Below are positions 7,147 through 8,693 of a stretch of 8,693 bases of DNA, piece after piece. The notes below the pieces were generated by a model that worked only from the letters and a program-made list of their open reading frames with translations, did no database searches and had not been told where the DNA came from. Position 1 is the stretch's first letter; every line of letters begins with the position of its first letter. Made by a program: the position numbers and the translations under genes. Source of the stretch: Deltaproteobacteria bacterium (lineage in GTDB: Bacteria; Bdellovibrionota; FAC87; UBA2466); assembly GCA_013205415.1 (NCBI GenBank), contig JABMMY010000105.1, positions 1 to 8,693 of the forward strand, given 5' to 3'.

Positions 7147-7173
7147 TTTCTTAAAGTGAAATTACTTAAGAAA
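7147..7173. repeat. Perfect 8-bp inverted repeat just upstream of the flagellin promoter
   Basis: TTTCTTAA (7147-7154) and TTAAGAAA (7166-7173) are exact reverse complements around an 11-base spacer. Inside the arms, GT and AC also pair if one A is bulged. The dyad ends about 10 bases upstream of the -35-like element, a usual place for an activator or repressor site. Confidence 0.6.
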
Positions 7174-7402
7174 CCTTCTCCAGACAAAGTACCATTCGAC
7201 GCGGGCTAAGATTAGTTGAGTAAAAAGTAACGACTAGTAGTGTCAGCAAAAACTGACTCTTCGCAACAGATAAATACATAGATACCTAAATTAGCCTTTT
7301 TTTATAAGCAGATAGACTCGCTAGAAAAAAGATATAGCACTGCAATTAATGCGCAGTTATTTTTAAAATTGTTTCTTAGAAAAATCTGTTTTAGGAGATG
7401 CG

Positions 7403-7447
7403 ATGGGTGTTTTTGTGGGCTGCGTCAAGCAAAATCCTTCTCCTTGA
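7403..7447 (+). CDS. Possible tiny plus-strand ORF (14 residues) with good ribosome binding site
   Basis: AGGAG at 7393-7397 stands five bases before an ATG that opens a 14-codon frame ending in TGA, with product MGVFVGCVKQNPSP. About 50 bases later comes a hairpin (7498-7513) followed by TTTT, so a short plus-strand transcript could be terminated there. No good promoter is evident; TATAAG at 7303-7308 is the nearest -10-like box. A frame this short arises easily by chance, so this is a weak call. Confidence 0.18.
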   Translation: MGVFVGCVKQNPSP

Positions 7448-7497
7448 GGGTTCTGGATAGCCTTTGTTACCAGTAGGGATGAGAAAGAATAGTTAAC

Positions 7498-7517
7498 GGT
7501 GGCTTAGGCCACCTTTT
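7498..7517. terminator. Hairpin spanning the stop codon of the FAD oxidoreductase gene
   Basis: GGTGGC (7498-7503) and GCCACC (7508-7513) form a perfect GC-rich 6-bp stem with the loop TTAG, part of which is the stop codon of the minus-strand gene. On the plus strand it is followed by TTTT; on the minus strand by GTTAAC and then a loose pyrimidine run. It may act as a terminator, better on the plus strand than on the minus. Confidence 0.4.
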
Positions 7518-8693
7518 GTGGAAGCATTGGAAAATCGATGACATTTTCTTTGTTATTAATCACTTCAATGTATTGAGCATCTTGATTTATTTTCCAGACA
7601 TCAAATACCTTTTTATTCGATAATATATTTTTTACCGTTAGCATGGCGGTCATCATCGCATGGTCTTGATTATTATAACGGTGCATGCCATTTCTTCCAA
7701 TGGTGTGAAGAGTTGAAAACTTTTCTTCAAGTTCATTACGGATCATCTTCACCGATTGATTGTAAGTATCATCATATATTGGATAGGCTTTTTTCTGGCG
7801 AACCACAAAGGTATCAATCACGCACTGTGGGTCGATTAATTTCAATTTAACTAGTTCACCGATTGCTAAGGTACCAAGCTCGTTATCGCTAAGATTCCAA
7901 AGTCCATCCGATTCAAAACAGAAGTATTCAAGACCCAAACAGTCAAACTCGGGGCCTGGAGTCATTTCGGGTGACCACGATTTAAAGTTTTGAATTCTGC
8001 CGACCTTAACTGACGGATCATGAATGTATATCCAATTATCTTTAAAACCTTTAAAATTTTTCAGCATTACTGAGACACAAATAAAATCTCTATAGCGAAG
8101 AGAGTTAGCCGACTCAGAAACCCTAAAATTTACTTCGGGGGTTAAATTATTTATTAGTTCTCGCAGAGGGCAAGAACTAATTAGGTGACTTGCAGTAAAC
8201 TCTTTCAAAGCACCCGATTTATTTTCTGCAATTATTTTCCAGTTTAGTAAATCCCTATTAAAAATAATTTTTTTCGCTTGATGCCCCATCAATACTTCAC
8301 CGCCTTGGACTAATATTTTTGCAGCTGCGGTTTCCCACATCATTCCTGGCCCTTTGCGAGGATAGAAAAAATAGTTGATTAAGGTTTTGGGTCCGACGTC
8401 TGTTAATTTTGAATTCTTTTTTTGAGGGAGAATAGAATTGATAATCGCTTTTCCTAGAGACAAACCTTGAATTCTTTGTGATGCCCAATCGGCTGAAATC
8501 TCTTCACACTTCATTCCCCAGACCTTTTCAGTATATGTCTTAAAAAAAATATTGAACAACCGTCCTCCGAACTGGTTCGTTACCCAATCTTTGAAATTTT
8601 TGGGATCGGTTATGGGGAAGAGCTGCACCTTAAAATAGGATAAAACACATAGAATAGCCTCAACTAGTCCCAGCTTTTTGAGGGCCTCAAATC
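7504..8693 (-). CDS. FAD-dependent amine-oxidase / UDP-galactopyranose-mutase-like oxidoreductase, N-terminus cut by window edge
   Basis: The frame is open to the right edge; about 396 codons are visible. The first in-window GTG (8628) is internal, because conserved-looking sequence continues in frame upstream (KKLGLVEAIL and onwards). The GxGxxG FAD-binding loop expected at the N-terminus is therefore off the window. Family blocks appear in order: TEKVWGMKCEEISADWASQRI (starting near 8529), YPRKGPGMMWE (near 8370), SSCPLREL, SLRYRDFICVSVML, NWIYIHDPSVKVGRIQNF, LGLEYFCFESDGLW, VVRQKKAYPIYD, and the C-terminal FAD-contacting GRNGMHRYNNQDHAM (near 7697-7650). Relatives annotated as NAD(P)/FAD-dependent or protoporphyrinogen-oxidase-like proteins often occur in polysaccharide or lipid-glycan gene sets, but the substrate cannot be inferred here. 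It ends inside a GC-rich hairpin. It is 462 bases from the flagellin and probably a separate transcript. Confidence 0.94.
   Translation of the reverse strand, partial: FEALKKLGLVEAILCVLSYFKVQLFPITDPKNFKDWVTNQFGGRLFNIFFKTYTEKVWGMKCEEISADWASQRIQGLSLGKAIINSILPQKKNSKLTDVGPKTLINYFFYPRKGPGMMWETAAAKILVQGGEVLMGHQAKKIIFNRDLLNWKIIAENKSGALKEFTASHLISSCPLRELINNLTPEVNFRVSESANSLRYRDFICVSVMLKNFKGFKDNWIYIHDPSVKVGRIQNFKSWSPEMTPGPEFDCLGLEYFCFESDGLWNLSDNELGTLAIGELVKLKLIDPQCVIDTFVVRQKKAYPIYDDTYNQSVKMIRNELEEKFSTLHTIGRNGMHRYNNQDHAMMTAMLTVKNILSNKKVFDVWKINQDAQYIEVINNKENVIDFPMLPQKVA

Larger units (their letters stand above)
7042..7503. other. Long intergenic region upstream of flagellin
   Basis: This 462-base gap separates the stop of the FAD oxidoreductase gene from the flagellin start; both are on the minus strand. 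It contains the flagellin ribosome binding site, a weak sigma-28-like promoter, two perfect 8-bp inverted repeats near that promoter, a small GTCAG/CTGAC dyad (7242-7257), and at its right end a hairpin across the oxidoreductase stop codon. A 14-codon plus-strand frame with a good ribosome binding site lies at 7403-7447. No larger gene is visible on either strand. Confidence 0.6.

Noticed and set aside
7242..7257. GTCAG / CTGAC hairpin with six-base loop as a terminator
   Set aside because: The stem is only 5 bp and no U-tract follows on either strand.
8626..8628. GTG as the start of the FAD oxidoreductase
   Set aside because: The frame continues open to the window edge with plausible sequence, and a protein beginning here would lack the FAD-binding N-terminus.

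Overview
The window carries six protein-coding genes. Both edges cut through a gene. I see no rRNA, tRNA, CRISPR array or insertion sequence. The DNA is AT-rich and the genes are Gram-negative in character: secreted PDZ proteins, a flagellin, and a chemotaxis-type CheD domain. The compact flagellin, its close spacing to other genes and the S41/PDZ secreted proteins fit a Bdellovibrionota or delta-proteobacteria-like organism. That placement is inference from gene style, not a phylogenetic result.

Layout, left to right. 1-1957 (minus): a secreted S41-family peptidase with a PDZ-like segment, whose C-terminus runs off the left edge. 2217-4052 (minus): a secreted protein of about 611 residues with a C-terminal PDZ domain and an otherwise unrecognised body. 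4254-5024 (plus): a seven-helix-type DUF1295 membrane protein (steroid 5-alpha-reductase/ICMT-like fold), divergent from the PDZ protein. 5187-6107 (minus): a protein I read as a degenerate CheD-like domain fused to a degenerate receiver-like domain; it converges on the DUF1295 gene and lies just downstream of the flagellin. 6205-7041 (minus): a short flagellin with a strong ribosome binding site. 7042-7503: the longest gene-free stretch, with a weak flagellar (sigma-28-like) promoter, two perfect 8-bp inverted repeats and a possible tiny plus-strand ORF. 7504-8693 (minus): a FAD-dependent amine-oxidase/UDP-galactopyranose-mutase-like oxidoreductase whose N-terminal FAD-binding motif lies beyond the right edge.

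Two functional groupings are suggested. The S41 peptidase and the PDZ protein are on the same strand, are both exported and both carry PDZ-type segments, so they may act together in the envelope. The flagellin and the CheD/receiver-like protein may form a motility unit, with the latter a non-catalytic regulator. The most unusual object is the CheD-like/receiver-like fusion, in which the catalytic Cys and His of CheD and the phosphorylation-site residues of the receiver all appear to be replaced.
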